From positions 1 to 64,000 of the forward strand of contig WBMW01005750.1 of NCBI GenBank assembly GCA_013396635.1: a stretch of DNA of 64,000 bases, written 5' to 3'. Under the pieces are notes generated by a model that did no database searches, was not told the origin of the DNA, and saw nothing but the letters and a program-made list of their open reading frames with translations. The stretch comes from Penelope pileata. Taxonomy: Eukaryota; Chordata; Aves; Galliformes; Cracidae. Below, one piece after another: positions 11,870-24,130 of this stretch (position 1 is its first letter; each line of letters opens with the position of its first letter). Made by a program: the position numbers and the translations under genes.

Positions 11870-11874
11870 CCTAG
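11870..11874. repeat. Target-site duplication of solo LTR, left copy
   Basis: CCTAG directly before the TG end of the LTR. It is identical to 12445-12449. Five bases is the duplication length usual for ERVL (class III) integration. Confidence 0.85.
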
Positions 11875-12004
11875 TGTTGTGATTTGACCCAGCAGATAGC
11901 TAAGTCCCACACAGTCATTTGCTCACCCTCCCTTCCTTCCCATGTAGTGGGGAAGAGAATTAGGAGTAAAAAACAGTAGAACTTATGCGTTGAGATAAAA
12001 GCCA

Positions 12005-12010
12005 TTTACT
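12005..12010 (-). promoter_or_regulatory. Polyadenylation-signal-like hexamer of the LTR
   Basis: AGTAAA in LTR sense, just before the GGCTTTTATCTC block, where this LTR type usually carries AATAAA-like sequence. It is a one-base variant of the canonical signal, so polyadenylation may be weakened. Confidence 0.4.
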
Positions 12011-12158
12011 AAGACAGCAAAGGAAGTAAAAGAGATAACGGTAATTATATATATACATATACACAAAAATAGCTGATACACAAAGCAAGGGCTCACCACC
12101 CACTGGCCAATGCCCAGGCAGACCCCGAGCAGTGGCCCCTCCCTGGCAAACTCTCCTT

Positions 12159-12165
12159 CCTTATA
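12159..12165 (-). promoter_or_regulatory. Probable TATA box of the LTR
   Basis: TATAAGG in LTR sense, about 280 bp from the start of the LTR, preceded by a CATGTGA block. The placement upstream of the polyadenylation-like signal fits a U3/R arrangement. Whether it is still active is unknown. Confidence 0.45.
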
Positions 12166-12444
12166 TCACATGATATCATATGGCATGGATTATCCCTTTG
12201 GTCAGTTTGGGTCAGCTGCCCTGGTCTTGTCCTCTCCCAGCTCCCTGTGTCCCCGCCCCACAACCCCTTCCCTGGCAGAGAGATATAATGCGCTGAGAGA
12301 CTGAAACATTCTTGGTTCTGTTCAGCGCTGCCAGGTAACAAGTATAAACAGTCAGTATTTTATCAGCTTGTTTTTCTTCTGGAACCAAAACACAGCTTCA
12401 TACAATGAGAACAGTAACTTCTGTTTCAGCTAGAAACCAAGACA

Positions 12445-12449
12445 CCTAG
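12445..12449. repeat. Target-site duplication of solo LTR, right copy
   Basis: CCTAG directly after the LTR boundary, identical to 11870-11874. It fixes the insertion edges to the base. Confidence 0.85.
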
Positions 12450-12903
12450 AAACATGATGAAAGGAGTCTTGAAATTTATCACTTGCATGGTTAAATAATA
12501 AGATGAAGAGTTAAACATTTCCACACAGTTTTCAAACACAACTTGTAATTTTCCAGGTAAAATAGGTGGAATTGAATGAACTATAATAATTTGCCCAGTT
12601 TGTTGCAAGGTTGCTAAGACTGTACTTTTCCTATGTGGATTTTTTAAAGTAATTTCCAAAAGTTCCAGTTATACTGGTGATGATGGAAAATTCAGTCTTT
12701 AATTAATTCTGTTCTGACACTTCAGCCATCCGTAGACAGTCCACTAAATTTTTAAAATTATAAAAGAGTTCCAGCTGGACTTTTATGTTCACAGCGATTA
12801 TTTCCTTCTGGCACTCTGCTTTCTTAGAGAATATTTATGGACATATATATAAAAGTACAGATTTCTTCATTGTCTCAAAGCCTCATCTGATGCCTAGTTA
12901 AGT

Positions 12904-12926
12904 TAATAAATAAATAAATAAATAAA
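12904..12926. repeat. TAAA microsatellite
   Basis: Five consecutive TAAA-type units. Ordinary simple repeat. Confidence 0.85.
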
Positions 12927-15659
12927 AATCCTGCAACTAATTCCATGGAACTTTGGATGAAACTGATTCTTCAAAAATTCCATTGTGTTCCTTATTTGAA
13001 ACTTATCCCAAAACTTAGGGGGCCAGACTTACAAAACTCTTGCTTTGTTCCTTAAAGCATACTTAATCACCAAAATATAATTTTCAAAGAAAAAATAATA
13101 ATAAAAATACATGGAACATCTTCTCCCTCTGATGCTAAATATCTTTGCCAGACAATAATAACATCTTTGTAGAGCTCTAGAGATAATCTAATATTGTTGC
13201 TGAATGTGTTACCAAAGCAATTTTTCAGGGTTGAAAAACACAGGATGGAAGAAGAAATGCTGAGAAGTATTCATACAGACGTCAGAGATCAGAAATAACT
13301 TTATTCGTTCACAAAAGTATCTTATCAGTCAGAATGAATTCTCCAGTAAATATGTGTGCTGAAGACATAACTCCATTAATAAAAACAAGCAGCTTCCAAC
13401 ACTATTGGAAACAAAGGTACAGAAATGTTATCAAATGACTGATAATATTCTATAAATCAATGGTGTGTCCTTGTCTGGAATACTATGTTCAACATAAGGA
13501 GCTGTAGCAGAGAAAGGATGGACTCATGTAGAATACGAATAAGCAATGTTACTGAAAAGATGGCGTTTGAGTACACGAAAACAGAATGGCTAATAAAAGG
13601 ATATATCAAAATGAATCTCCACACAATGAATTATTGAAAAGATAAATCACTTTTTGCCTTACATAAAAGTGGAGTTTGCTCCAACTGTACTCATGTTTTT
13701 GTAATATTTGTTTTCTGTACATCCTCTAGCCATCGAATTTTTGTAGAACTTCTTGAAAGACATAATTTTCAGGCACAGGAGTCTTGATCTTTCCCAACTC
13801 AGGCAAGTGCCCTAGACACCAGGCTAACAAATATTTCTTTTCCTGACATTTTCTTTTCCCCATTAAAAATAAAGCAGTGACATTCTGGGCTGCTTTCTTC
13901 CCTACAACTGCATAAGTTTGAGGAGTACTTTTCAGGGCACTTGTCAGACATTTGAGGAGGAAAGCTTCTATCTGACAATCTAGAAAAACATTGTTCTGAA
14001 TTAGTTGCTGGTTTGTTAAGCTCTGTCAAAAGCAAGGAGCAATTGCAAACCTCAGGAGGTAATTTTGAAGAGTCTGAGAACTTCAGGACAAAGAAAATCA
14101 TCTCTGGGATTTAGGGCCTGAAGATGAGGAGGGAGTGCAGTGGCTAGGATTAGTGGAAGCCAAAGAGGGGCTGAGTGCCTGTATCTGGGACGGTCACATT
14201 CGGAAGGAAGCTAATTCTTCTAGTAGAGGCCTGGCCCTGGGTGAAAAGCTGCTCCTCGACAGCAAATGCTTGCGTGCACATGAGAGGTGTCTGAGAGCAC
14301 GTAGCTGGCAGGCTCATTCAGGAGCATGAAACCAGATCCTTTCAGTGCTGTTTGCTCTGAAGGTCTCTCTGGTCTGAGCACACAAAACAATGCAGTGATG
14401 TGTTTGAACTTATGCTGGTTTGCTAATATTGGCTAAATAAGTATTCTGACATAGAAATATCAGCATTCATTCCCTTCATAAACCAGGAACATCTTAGAGG
14501 GTGTCAGCAGCACAGAGGGCTTCATTACAGCCCCTTCCCTCAGCAACCTGTGACTCACAGCTCTTGTTTTTGTTTTCTTGTTCCCAGCAGCCAATTTAGA
14601 GATAGGCAACCTCTGACCCAAATAAAAGCAACTATTTCTAGTTGTTTGACAGCATTTAGCTACAACCTTGTGCTGTTTCCCTCAGGCAAGAAGTCACTCA
14701 GCTCTCTAGTAAACACTGGTTGTTGTCTCCTGAGCTCCCCAGATCTTGCCTACCTGCCCTGGAGCTATCAGCAGGATCCCAGGCTTCCTCCTCCAGCCTC
14801 TGGGGAGAAGGGCAGTGACACGGACAAGGGGGGCTGCAAAGGTCCTGCAGAGTCCTCCAAGAAGAGGTCTAGGAGAATTTTGAAACTGTCATAACATGGT
14901 GGGGAGGGGAGATGTAAGGAAAGGGAAAGTTGATTTTTATATAGGGATACTTTCCAGTGTTTTGGAAGAAACAACATGTTACCTCATCCAAAGAGGCAAA
15001 GCGGTTCTTTATTATAGCGTTTGGATCACTGTGGTGCATTTCATGAACTCAGAGGAAAAGCTGAACGGAAAGCAATTCTCTCACAAAGATACACAGCCCA
15101 TAACATTTACAATAAACTACTTAGCTAGCTGGAAACTGGACTTCTCCCTCAGGCTGAGGGAACTGATAGCCAGCACTGGACAAAGCATGGATTTGGACAT
15201 TCCTGTTGGATCCAGCTGAACCCTGGGGAATAAGATGGACTTCTGCAGGATGAGAGGTCCAAATAGCAGATGATAGCTTTCAAGCTGATATCAGCCCCAC
15301 TAGCTCTGTAGTACACATTATTGTTTCAGCAATAACTGAGGGCCAGACAACTATTAATCTTAGAGCTGGTGCACTGCTTGTTTATCTGTTATCAGGTTTA
15401 TTTGCTGTCAGAGTTTTGAACTGCTGTTTTTCCAAAGCTCTGAAGACACATATGATGGTCACATATATGATGTGATGAAAACGAGGTGATGAAATCTCCA
15501 AGTATTAAATCCATTCATTCAGTAGCCCATTTTTATGATATTGTTTTTGAAAATGGTATGTATGCTTTACATCTGGTTATAAGATGTCCGGTATTTATCC
15601 ACATTGGAGGCCATACTGGTCACTGATGTTGCATTGCAGAGATGGAAAAATCAGTTCTC

Positions 15660-15674
15660 AAAAAAAAAAAAAAA
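15660..15674. repeat. A15 homopolymer
   Basis: A run of 15 A. No AATAAA signal or gene-like sequence upstream suggests a retrocopy tail. Confidence 0.8.
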
Positions 15675-16690
15675 GTGGAAAAATATGATTCTATCTGTAA
15701 CAAAAGATAGAACAGAACATGATATTATGGAGCTTTTTATTTAAAAATACAACTGAAAAGGCAGGAAAAATATTTCTTTTACCAAGAACCAGGGTAGAGT
15801 TCACCAATAACAGGGTTGAGTTATTGTCTAACGCTTCTCTTAATAGCAATTTAAATACTATTAATTACATTTTACATTATTCATTTTTCCATGCATCTTT
15901 CTTAAAGTCAGCTGGAAACAACTAGCAATTATTTATCATAGTTTGGAACAGTAATTAAGTTGAATTGTTTAACATTTTTTTGATGACTGTAGCTCTGACC
16001 TGTGTTCTAGGAATGAGTTGCCCTAAGCTCTACAGAATGAAGACTGTGCTGGATATAAATGTACAATATTGCCTCATTATCTTCCTTCCTCACTATGTCA
16101 GAAATTCATTCATATTTTAGATATTACTATTCTATATATTCTATAGCCTTCTTTGGCTCCCTGACACTATGTCGTGTTGCACAAAGAAATGCAAAGTATA
16201 TAAATATTTAAATGTTCAGGAGATTCTCGTTTGCTGCCATTGTGTGCTCAGTATAGATTGATCTTATTGTAAAGAAAGAGCAGTGTTACGTACTCTCATT
16301 TGCACTCTACAATGTTTTTGAAATTCTCCTTTGTTGTTTTTGTAACTCTGTTTAATCTGAAGCAAACTCATGATGACTGAAGGAATATGGCAAGCTGCAT
16401 AACAATAGTCAGTATCCATGGCAGTTTCCTGATTTGTGTAATTCTTGTGCCATGCTGGAACATACAGATCCCTTCCTTTCTCCTCCCATCCCACCTAAAT
16501 GAAATTTTTAGTACTTGCACTTAATTAATTTCTGAGGACTGACTGCTTGACTCATCTTCAAAGCCGTTAATAGATTTAGATCAAATTTTTCCTAGCATAA
16601 TGGAGAGCGTAGTTGAAAAACTGAATTTTTCAAAAACAAAAACTCTCAATTCTTTTCTCTACTTTTTTAATGAATTTAAATGAAAAAAGT

Positions 16691-16716
16691 GTTCTTATGG
16701 CTCAGTTCTTATGGCT
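16691..16716. repeat. 12-bp direct duplication
   Basis: GTTCTTATGGCT at 16691-16702 is repeated exactly at 16705-16716 with CA between. A small tandem duplication with a 14-bp period. Confidence 0.85.
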
Positions 16717-17148
16717 GGTATATATTTTCTTTGCTCTTCCTCTTCTTTCCTCCCTTTTAAAGGTAAAACGGGAGGAGGCAGAGGAGGGGGTAAGGCAGAT
16801 TGACTCAGAGGCAAACAATAGTGATAAAGTTAGACAAAAATAAAACAAAACATAATTCTCTGTGTAATATTGATGAAAAATGAAAAGGAATACTTGTCCT
16901 CATTTTTTGCATAAATGAATGATTTTTGTGATAATCTTGAATAAATTTTAGTATGCTACTGGGTAACATTTCTTATTTCTTCTTGTTTTTAGGACGTGGT
17001 GACTGGAAGAGGGTGATCAGTTGATCATCAGTCATCAGTTTTCTCTACAAAACAAAACAAGATGGATATTTGATTAAATTTTATTTTGAAACAAAATGAG
17101 AAAGGATCTTGATAGCCTCGCATGTTCCATCTTGGCTTTTGTATGACC

Positions 17149-17167
17149 TTTTTTTTTTTTTTTTTTT
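17149..17167. repeat. T19 homopolymer
   Basis: Uninterrupted T run of 19 bases. Ordinary simple repeat. Confidence 0.85.
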
Positions 17168-18058
17168 GGTGTCCTGTGACAACAACCTCTGTTCTTCATC
17201 AGACCTGGCTTTGTCATATCCCAGGCTGGCCAGCTCTGCTTTAAAGGCTGACGCTGTTGGACTGCAAAATGATAAACACCTATACTTACTTGATTTTCAT
17301 CTGCTAACATGCTTTTATTTTTAAAAGGAACAGGTTTCTCCTTGTATTGTTATCTCATAATTCAATGTAATCTCATAATCCTTTGGCCAGTAATGAGAGC
17401 ATTCTGTTGGTTATTTTATTTTGGCAATCTTCAGCGATAGATGTGAGTAAGAAAGGACTTCTGTCTCTTCATCTGTTTGCCCCATTTTTTTTTTTTTTAA
17501 ATAAAGGCCATCTGGATTTTATTTTGCACTGAAGAATGTACAGCATGTACAGAATTTGTTTTCCATGTGAGAGACAGCATTCAGTTACGACTGCTTGGAT
17601 TGTAAGCCTGCAAATGTTTGTGGCAAAATACCTGGCTTCTAGTTCTGCTTTCTAAAAAGAAATGTGAGCTAAGCCTGATCCAGAGGCTGAGTATGGGAGG
17701 GAGAAGAAAGGGGGGAAATGACATGTCAGAAAGCCTAAGAGTTTCATATAACCTACATTCAGCCATTACAGTGCTGCCCTGAACTTCGCACAGCCCGACT
17801 TAATAGGACTACTCCTATACTTGGGAGAACAAATCAAAACCTCAAATAAGACATACAATGGCTTTAAGCCAGGGGAAATAAAAAAAACAACTTGAGGAAA
17901 GTACAAATTTAGCTTGTGGTGTACTATGTACTCAATGCATGTTGTCAGAGAGAGGTGTGGTTCATTCCAGTGAACTTCTCGACTCACAATAACAACTTTC
18001 CCAGCCATCCCAGCCGTAGTAACTATTGTCATCATCATCACCATTCAGAAAGAACAAA

Positions 18059-18086
18059 TATCATAGAAAGACTATCATAGAAATAA
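18059..18086. repeat. 14-bp tandem duplication
   Basis: TATCATAGAAAGAC at 18059-18072 followed by TATCATAGAAATAA at 18073-18086, identical in the first 11 bases. The CATAGAA core recalls a reversed CR1 tail, but nothing else of CR1 is present. Confidence 0.7.
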
Positions 18087-18540
18087 TACAGGTATGCCAC
18101 ATTCTTGCATCTGAATTGCTGTGTGCATACACTTAAGAGAACTTGTTCAAAAGCTTAAGGGGGGATTATGTGCGAGTTGCTTCCTGGAGCATGGCATGGA
18201 CCTGGTGAGTAAGAAATGAATTATTTCTCCTTGGAGACAGGGCAAAATACCACAGTACTAAAATGGAATAGAAGAGTAATTCAGGAAAATATCTAATATT
18301 CTGTGAAAGAAGGGATCAGGCTGTGCCAGAGTACTCAAGTAATAGGTCCTGCTCCAGTCTGAAAAATTATTTTACACCTAATTATGGCCCAGGAGTTTGC
18401 ATACAAACTTATCTCTAAAATAAAATAAAGCACTGCTTGCAAGTTTATGTACTGGCAGGAGAGAGGGCTGGTTTGACACATTTCCTTTTGCTTTTGACCT
18501 ACTTCAGTGCCGTCCAAGCTGTATTCCAATGCTATTCATG

Positions 18541-18630
18541 CTGAAAATAAAAAAAAATAAAAAGTAAAATAAAAAATAAAAAAAGAAGAAGAAGAAGGAA
18601 AAATGAAAGAAATGAAAAAATAAAATAAAG
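18541..18630. repeat. A-rich AAAT/GAA low-complexity tract
   Basis: About 90 bp of A-rich sequence with AAAAT-type units passing into several GAA units. Such tracts are often length-polymorphic. Confidence 0.8.
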
Positions 18631-19713
18631 ATGCAGTTCAAAAAGAAACGTTTAAGCATTTCAGAGAAGGAATAAAAATTTCTAAGCTACATGCCTGCTG
18701 GACATACTTGAAAGTCCTGCGAAGAAGCTTGCAAAGGCTCACAAAGCAGTAGCAGTAAGAATGTGTCAGGGTGAGCTCTCCTACACCAACTTCAACCACT
18801 GCTCCACACATCCTATGTGTTGTGAGCAGCATTTGTTTCAGTCAAAATCAGCCATTCAAAATCAAGTTGTTCTGTCTATAGTGGATATTTATGTTTACTC
18901 CTATAATCAAGAGCACTTTTTTTTTTTTTTCTAGAGGAGAATTCAGTTCATTCTGAGATTGGTGTCTGGAACAGATGGGGGTCTGTTACTCTCTGGACAT
19001 TGCCCGTGACCGAAATCCCAGCAGCTGACAAGATCTAGTTTTCTAAATGCTAAGGAGGCTTCCCTGACCAGCACACTCACAGGGTGCAGGACACACAACC
19101 AGGAAATTCAACTGTGTTGTGTGATTTCCTTTGCTTTTTTCAAGAGCATTATCAATGAACTCTTTTAAAACCTCCTCATTTTCTTTCAAATACCAGTACA
19201 TTGCTGACACAAATGTTTCACACACTATTCACAGAACTTGTTTTTCAAACTTCATCACTCATAAAGCACTGGTTAACCTTCCCTCATTCCTCAATAGAAT
19301 AGAAATATTTCTACCTCTGTAACACACATCCATTTCTCACAGAGAAGATTGTATGTATTAACAATCTATTATTTAATGCTATCCATCAATTAATATCTGT
19401 TTTATCTCTCACTTATAATCACAGTTATTATCAGGATACTTATTTTAAGGTATCTTTGATCTGTCCCTTGTGATGGGTTTCACAAAATTGCTGCCAAAAA
19501 AATACTGAGGCTGTTTGTGGGAAGCTACAAAAAATTCAATCATCTGCACAGTCTGTTTCCTTAGGTCTAAGATTATGTTTTGGTTTTAAACTCAACCAGT
19601 GCTCACTAAAATGCCATCAATCAAGATAACAAATGAATTTTAAAATGCCATATGTTCTCCAAATGGAATTTTAATGAGATATTAAAATATGCTTTATAGC
19701 TCAGGTTATACAC

Positions 19714-19743
19714 AAATATCTTAATGTCAAATATCTTAGTGCC
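19714..19743. repeat. 15-bp tandem duplication
   Basis: AAATATCTTAATGTC at 19714-19728 followed directly by AAATATCTTAGTGCC at 19729-19743, 13 of 15 bases identical. Confidence 0.75.
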
Positions 19744-21045
19744 ATATAAAATATTTGACTAAGTGAAACATCTATATGAAGGTTTACGCATTGTTTTAAT
19801 GCAAAACATCTCCTCTGGTGGAAGATAAAGCTAAATTGATTTCTTCTCTCAAATACAGTGATTCTTGTACAGAAGGCACTTCTTTTAATACTAAATTCAG
19901 CTCTTTTAATAGTAAACATTAACCTGACAGTGACTAAGATAATGAATATTTCTACTAATTTCTATGAAGTTACGTGTAGTTAATAGGTTCGCTTTTGTCT
20001 TATTTGGCATTAATAGCTTCTCCTTTAGGCAGTAAGATTTTAGACAAAGGCATTGTGATTTTCTGTGTCTTAGAGAAATTTGCCCCTTCCTCTCATGGAA
20101 ACACACTGACTTTCTTCTAGTCTATGTGTCTTGTAGTAATAATTAATAATAGCAATCAATTATTGCTTCCAAGCTGGTGTTGTTTATGCATTGAGAGCAT
20201 TCAAAACCTGCCAAGTGCTGAACTGAGCCTCTGGCAGCCACTGCTGTGGGCTGTGTGGGGCTTGCAGCCAGGCTGGCTGGGGTTGTGCTCTCAGGAGGTG
20301 GTCAAGCTCAAGCAGGCTCCCACAGCAGCCCCTCCTGCTCACAGCCATGGAAGTGTTTGACGGGGATCCCATGTTTGCTTCAATTGCCAAGGAGGAGCCA
20401 ACTGCTGCCACCTTTTCCCCACTAATCATAAGCTCCAGTAGACAACTGTGGGAACAACAGATTTCTGAATGCAACAACTTATCTTACAAAGAGCCTGTAG
20501 AAGTCATATCAATCACTCTACACTGTATTTACAGTTGTATTCCTCTTGAGAAATGAAGAAAGTAACCATGGGAAATGTTCTAACAGACGAGAGAATTTCG
20601 CCCACCAGCAAGTAGTCTTGTTTTGTCCTCCTTGTGCAGTAAAAGCTCATCAAATTCTTGCTAGGTTGGCAATACTTACCCCCGTTTCCTCATGCATTCT
20701 TAAAGACTCCAAATAATGCTGTAATAAAAGCTAGGCAAGATCTTATGTGTGTGTATGCATAAATAAATAAATTGAAATAATATATTTATAAAAAAAAGTC
20801 CAAAAATATAGCAGTTTCAGTGAAGCTTTGATTGGGAAAATGAGTTCTCAGATTGAAGCTGGAATTTCAAGTGGGGAATGAAGTGAGGAGACAAATGGAC
20901 TGAAATAATATTTACTTGAGTTAAAGATAACTTGGTGCCAGGTTATTCTTTCTGTGTGTGAAAAATTCCAGTTTAAATCTGTAACGTGAATCACAGAAAA
21001 TTTGTCACTCTTGATTTGGGAATCAAGATTTTGTCCTAAAGCAGA

Positions 21046-21047
<2 letters not shown>

Positions 21048-21082
<35 letters not shown>
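21048..21082. repeat. A35 homopolymer
   Basis: The longest homopolymer in the window, followed by A-rich GAAAAAAGAATAAAAAAG. No retrocopied gene is visible upstream, so it is taken as a simple repeat. Confidence 0.85.
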
Positions 21083-21084
<2 letters not shown>

Positions 21085-21996
21085 AAAAAGAATAAAAAAG
21101 AGCCACGCTGGAAAGTTTCATGGGACAAGAAAATGATTTCCTACTTAGCCCAGCTAGTAAGAGCTGGCAAAAACCCCACAGCTGCTCTGGAGTGTCTCCC
21201 TGGTACTCAGAGCTAAACACATCAGAGGGAAAGGAATGCAGCATGAGTAAGGCGATGAATATTCATGTCCTGGATGTGGGTCTTGGAGTCAGCAGAAGTG
21301 AGCCACTGTCAGATGTGAGGGTTCAGCCCAGATGAAGGCGACTTTCAAAGAATCCTGTGGAAAATCTGTTGTGTTCCTACTCACTGAAAGAGTTCACCTC
21401 TCTTCTGGCTGATGACTCAAGACAACGATTTTTACTTTAAATTTAAAAAGAACACAATTGGGTTTAGTGTGTGTGTGTGAGCTTGTAGGAGTAAATGAAA
21501 CCAACTGGAGAGCCCAAGTAAATATTTTTCTTCATCTTTTGAGCTGCTATGAGGTGCTTCAGACATCCATCTAAGCTGCAATTTTTTTTCTACTACTGAC
21601 ACAGGCAGTGTCGTTGGTAACCACTAAGTTCAATAAAAGCTTTTTACTCACTTTCATTACAGCCTCCTTGCTATTTATCATTAACCTGAGAGTGCTTTCA
21701 AGCTAATCAAGACAAAATTTCTGTGAGCATGGAAAGAGCCCCATGGCTGGCCTCGAGCAGCCGCTGCATCTCAGCGCGCACAAAGGCAGCCTTGAGCAGG
21801 GCGGGCAGCAGCATGAGCTGCCCAGACACCTTCGCCTCGGCTGGTGGAGCTCTGCCTTCCCCTTCCTGCCCCTCCGCCCCTTCCAAGTGTGTGGGCCCGT
21901 AAAGTACTGGCAGTCCCTCAGTTCATTGTACGTCTGGGCTACATATTATTTACATTACAGTAGCTGAAAACGGCTCCAGTTGGGACAAGGTCTTGC

Positions 21997-22036
21997 TTTT
22001 TCTTTTTTTCTTTTTTTTTTTTCTTTTTTTTTTTCC
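21997..22036. repeat. Pyrimidine tract
   Basis: About 40 bases of T with four isolated C positions. Homopurine on the minus strand. Ordinary low-complexity DNA. Confidence 0.8.
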
Positions 22037-22919
22037 TGAACACTGAACAAATAAGAACAGAAAGTCTTGATTTTACAGGGGTCACAATCGTGAGCCACAA
22101 GAGTGGCTGTGACAAAGAGAGCCTGGGAAAATGGGGGTTGGATAAAAATACCAGCAGGAAGTCCAGATGTGAGTGTGCTGTTGAGTGCTGTTCTGTGCAA
22201 AGTGCTTGGTTAGGACTTGCTGTTTGTTACCTGCGGAAGCCGTGAGGACTCCAGGAGGCTGAAGGTCACCATGCCACTGCCTGTAGCTGTGTCTTCTGCA
22301 GCAAAGCGTCCTGGGCCTCACAGTCAGCCTTTCTCATTCTGCTCTGTAACTGCAGAGCAAGAGAGAGAAAGCAAATGCACAAGCACAAGCTTGGCTCTGA
22401 CCTCAGACCTACTCCTAATTGTTTTTTAATACATTTGATGAATTTTACATGGTGAGTATTTTCTTATGAAGCTGGAATCAATGTCAAATGTTAAATCTAT
22501 CTAATGTGTGGCATCAGGAACTGTAAGCAGAATAGAGAGCCATGCTTCACCTAAAAGTACTGTACATGATGTTGGTCTTCTTATTCTGGCACATTGGGCA
22601 GAAAAAAACTTGAGTATACCTTAGTCTATAATTTGACAGACAAAAAATATCTGGTATATTACCTTTGCCATGCTATTTATCCACATGGAAGTGATTACAA
22701 TGGCCAAAAAAGAGCTAAACTGTCTCAGGAAAAAGAAATGAAATAGTTTCATTTTATAATCTGCCTGCATAATCCTTTCAGTCATGAATAAAGGTTCCAA
22801 AAAGCACAAAAGTGTCTGAAACTTAATGCATAGATGAATTGTTGCTATCCCAATGAAGACCTTGATTTTCTCAATATGGTAGCCTGCCTTCTACCAGTAA
22901 CAATGCAGACTGTTTATTA

Positions 22920-24130
22920 AGGACATGTGGGGAAAATGAGGAAGAGTGACTTGGAATCACAGTACAAGCCTGATGAAACAAGACTAACAATAGAAAGGGA
23001 AGCAAGCATAGGAGCTACAATGGAGTATGAGGCAGACCACCATGAACAGACGATCAAGAGGATGAAGCTTTATACAAGCGGTCCATCAAAAGATCAGGGT
23101 CTGCATAGGTGTTTTAACCAGTCATCTTTTCACTAAGGAAAGAAAACAACAAGGTATGGACAGGTGATAATTCTGGGTTTGTTGGAAGCAGCGGAGGGTA
23201 GGAATTCTACTAGGGAAGGCCTAGTTGAGGATAAAAAGTGATAGGCACCTTAAGTGAAAATAATTGTGAAATTGTAAAAGTTCAGGATCTTCACAAAGGA
23301 AAGGACTGAACTAGCAAAAATGCCAGTGAAATTTGAGAGGGAGACTTCAGTACATTCAGTGACTGGAAGATGAATTTTACAAGAGACAATTGAAAAAGAA
23401 AACAGACTAACAAAACTCCAACCAACCAACCAACAAAACAAGAAGTAAGGACTGCCAGTAATTTCTTGAATAGTTGTAAGGACTCAGGTAGAAGCTGTCT
23501 CAACATGGAGAGAGAATAGAAAAAGTAGTTCAGAATTTAGCTGGTAGAGCTCTACTAGCTAAATGTTTTGCTATTGAATGATCTCAGATCTAGCAGTGGC
23601 ACAGTAAGAAAGTAGAAACTAGGCAAAGAAATAAGGATGAGTATAAAAGAAGAATACAGACATGTGGGGACAAGAGAAGAAAGGGCACTGCACAGTATGA
23701 GTAAAGAGAGGTGAGTCATAGTCATTCAGTAATAAAATCAGTAATAAGTAGAAGAAAAGGTGACAGATGAATTTAGAAAATTGAAATGTTTAATTTGTGT
23801 TTTGTTCCTTTCTTCAATAAGAAGGACAATGGCAATCATGCTGATATCATATTTAGCTTCAGTGATAAGAGCATGAGATCTCAGGCTAGAATAGAGAAAG
23901 AAAAGGGTAGAGAACAGACCAGGTTAGACAGTATTTACGTAAATGAGATTGCTTTAAGTCAACAAGTTCTGACGAAATTTGCACTGGGGAACTTAGACAA
24001 ATGGCTGAAGCAATCCTCAGGGACATCTTTTGTTATCTTTGACAATCTGAGGAGAGCAGGTGTGGGTTCAGAAGACTGAAAAAGGCAAACTTTGACCAGT
24101 TGAAGCTGGAAAATGAAAATAAACATGATG
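22920..24130 (+). other. Purine-rich block, possible ancient LINE remnant
   Basis: Over about 1.2 kb the plus strand is strikingly rich in A and G, with repeated GAAAGAAA, AGAAGAA and GATGA words. This sets it apart from its neighbours. Such strand asymmetry is typical of sense-strand LINE coding sequence after long decay. Two open frames (22927-23136 and 23786-24079) lie in it, but neither shows a motif I can assign, and I could not align the block to the reverse-transcriptase regions of the CR1 copies here. A CCAA microsatellite at 23418-23434 interrupts it. Identity remains open. Confidence 0.25.
23418..23434. repeat. CCAA microsatellite
   Basis: Four CCAA units. Ordinary simple repeat within the purine-rich block. 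Confidence 0.75.

Larger units (their letters stand above)
11875..12444 (-). mobile_element. Solo LTR, avian ERVL-type endogenous retrovirus
   Basis: A 570-bp LTR in minus orientation. Read in its own sense it begins TGTCTTGGTTTC at 12444 and ends TCACAACA at 11875, with canonical TG...CA ends and an exact CCTAG duplication on both sides. Internal blocks match the avian ERVL LTR type: a U3 segment with CAGCTGACCCAAACTGACC and a CATATGATATCAT stretch, a TATAAGG box, and a 3' segment resembling GGCTTTTATCTCAAC. No gag, pol or env lies beside it, so it is a solo LTR left by recombination between the two LTRs of a provirus. It has substitutions against the family pattern and looks moderately old. 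No viral protein is encoded. Confidence 0.88.
12450..16980. other. Unique non-coding DNA, no gene seen
   Basis: No supported exon or element. It holds a TAAA microsatellite at 12904-12926, an A15 run at 15660-15674, and a short duplication at 16691-16716. The open frames at about 13799-14101 (-) and 14550-14894 (+) lack domain features and splice support. Confidence 0.6.
16981..22919. other. Unique non-coding DNA rich in A/T tracts
   Basis: No recognised gene or transposon. The stretch has many homopolymer and simple tracts: T19 at 17149-17167, an A/G-rich tract at 18541-18630, T14 at 18917-18930, A35 at 21048-21082, and a pyrimidine tract at 21997-22036. GC-richer patches near 20220-20350 and 21740-21900 have overlapping open frames on both strands but no family similarity. 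Confidence 0.6.

Noticed and set aside
17014..17027. Two TGATCA palindromes two bases apart
   Set aside because: Short palindromic hexamers with this spacing occur by chance, and nothing around them suggests a functional site.
21000..21082. A35 run as the poly(A) tail of a retrocopied gene
   Set aside because: No coding similarity upstream, and the only AATAAA merges into the tract itself instead of lying 10-30 bases before it. Retrocopies are also rare in birds.
22927..23136. Charged 69-codon open frame
   Set aside because: The charge follows from the purine-rich composition of the block. No domain or splice support was seen.
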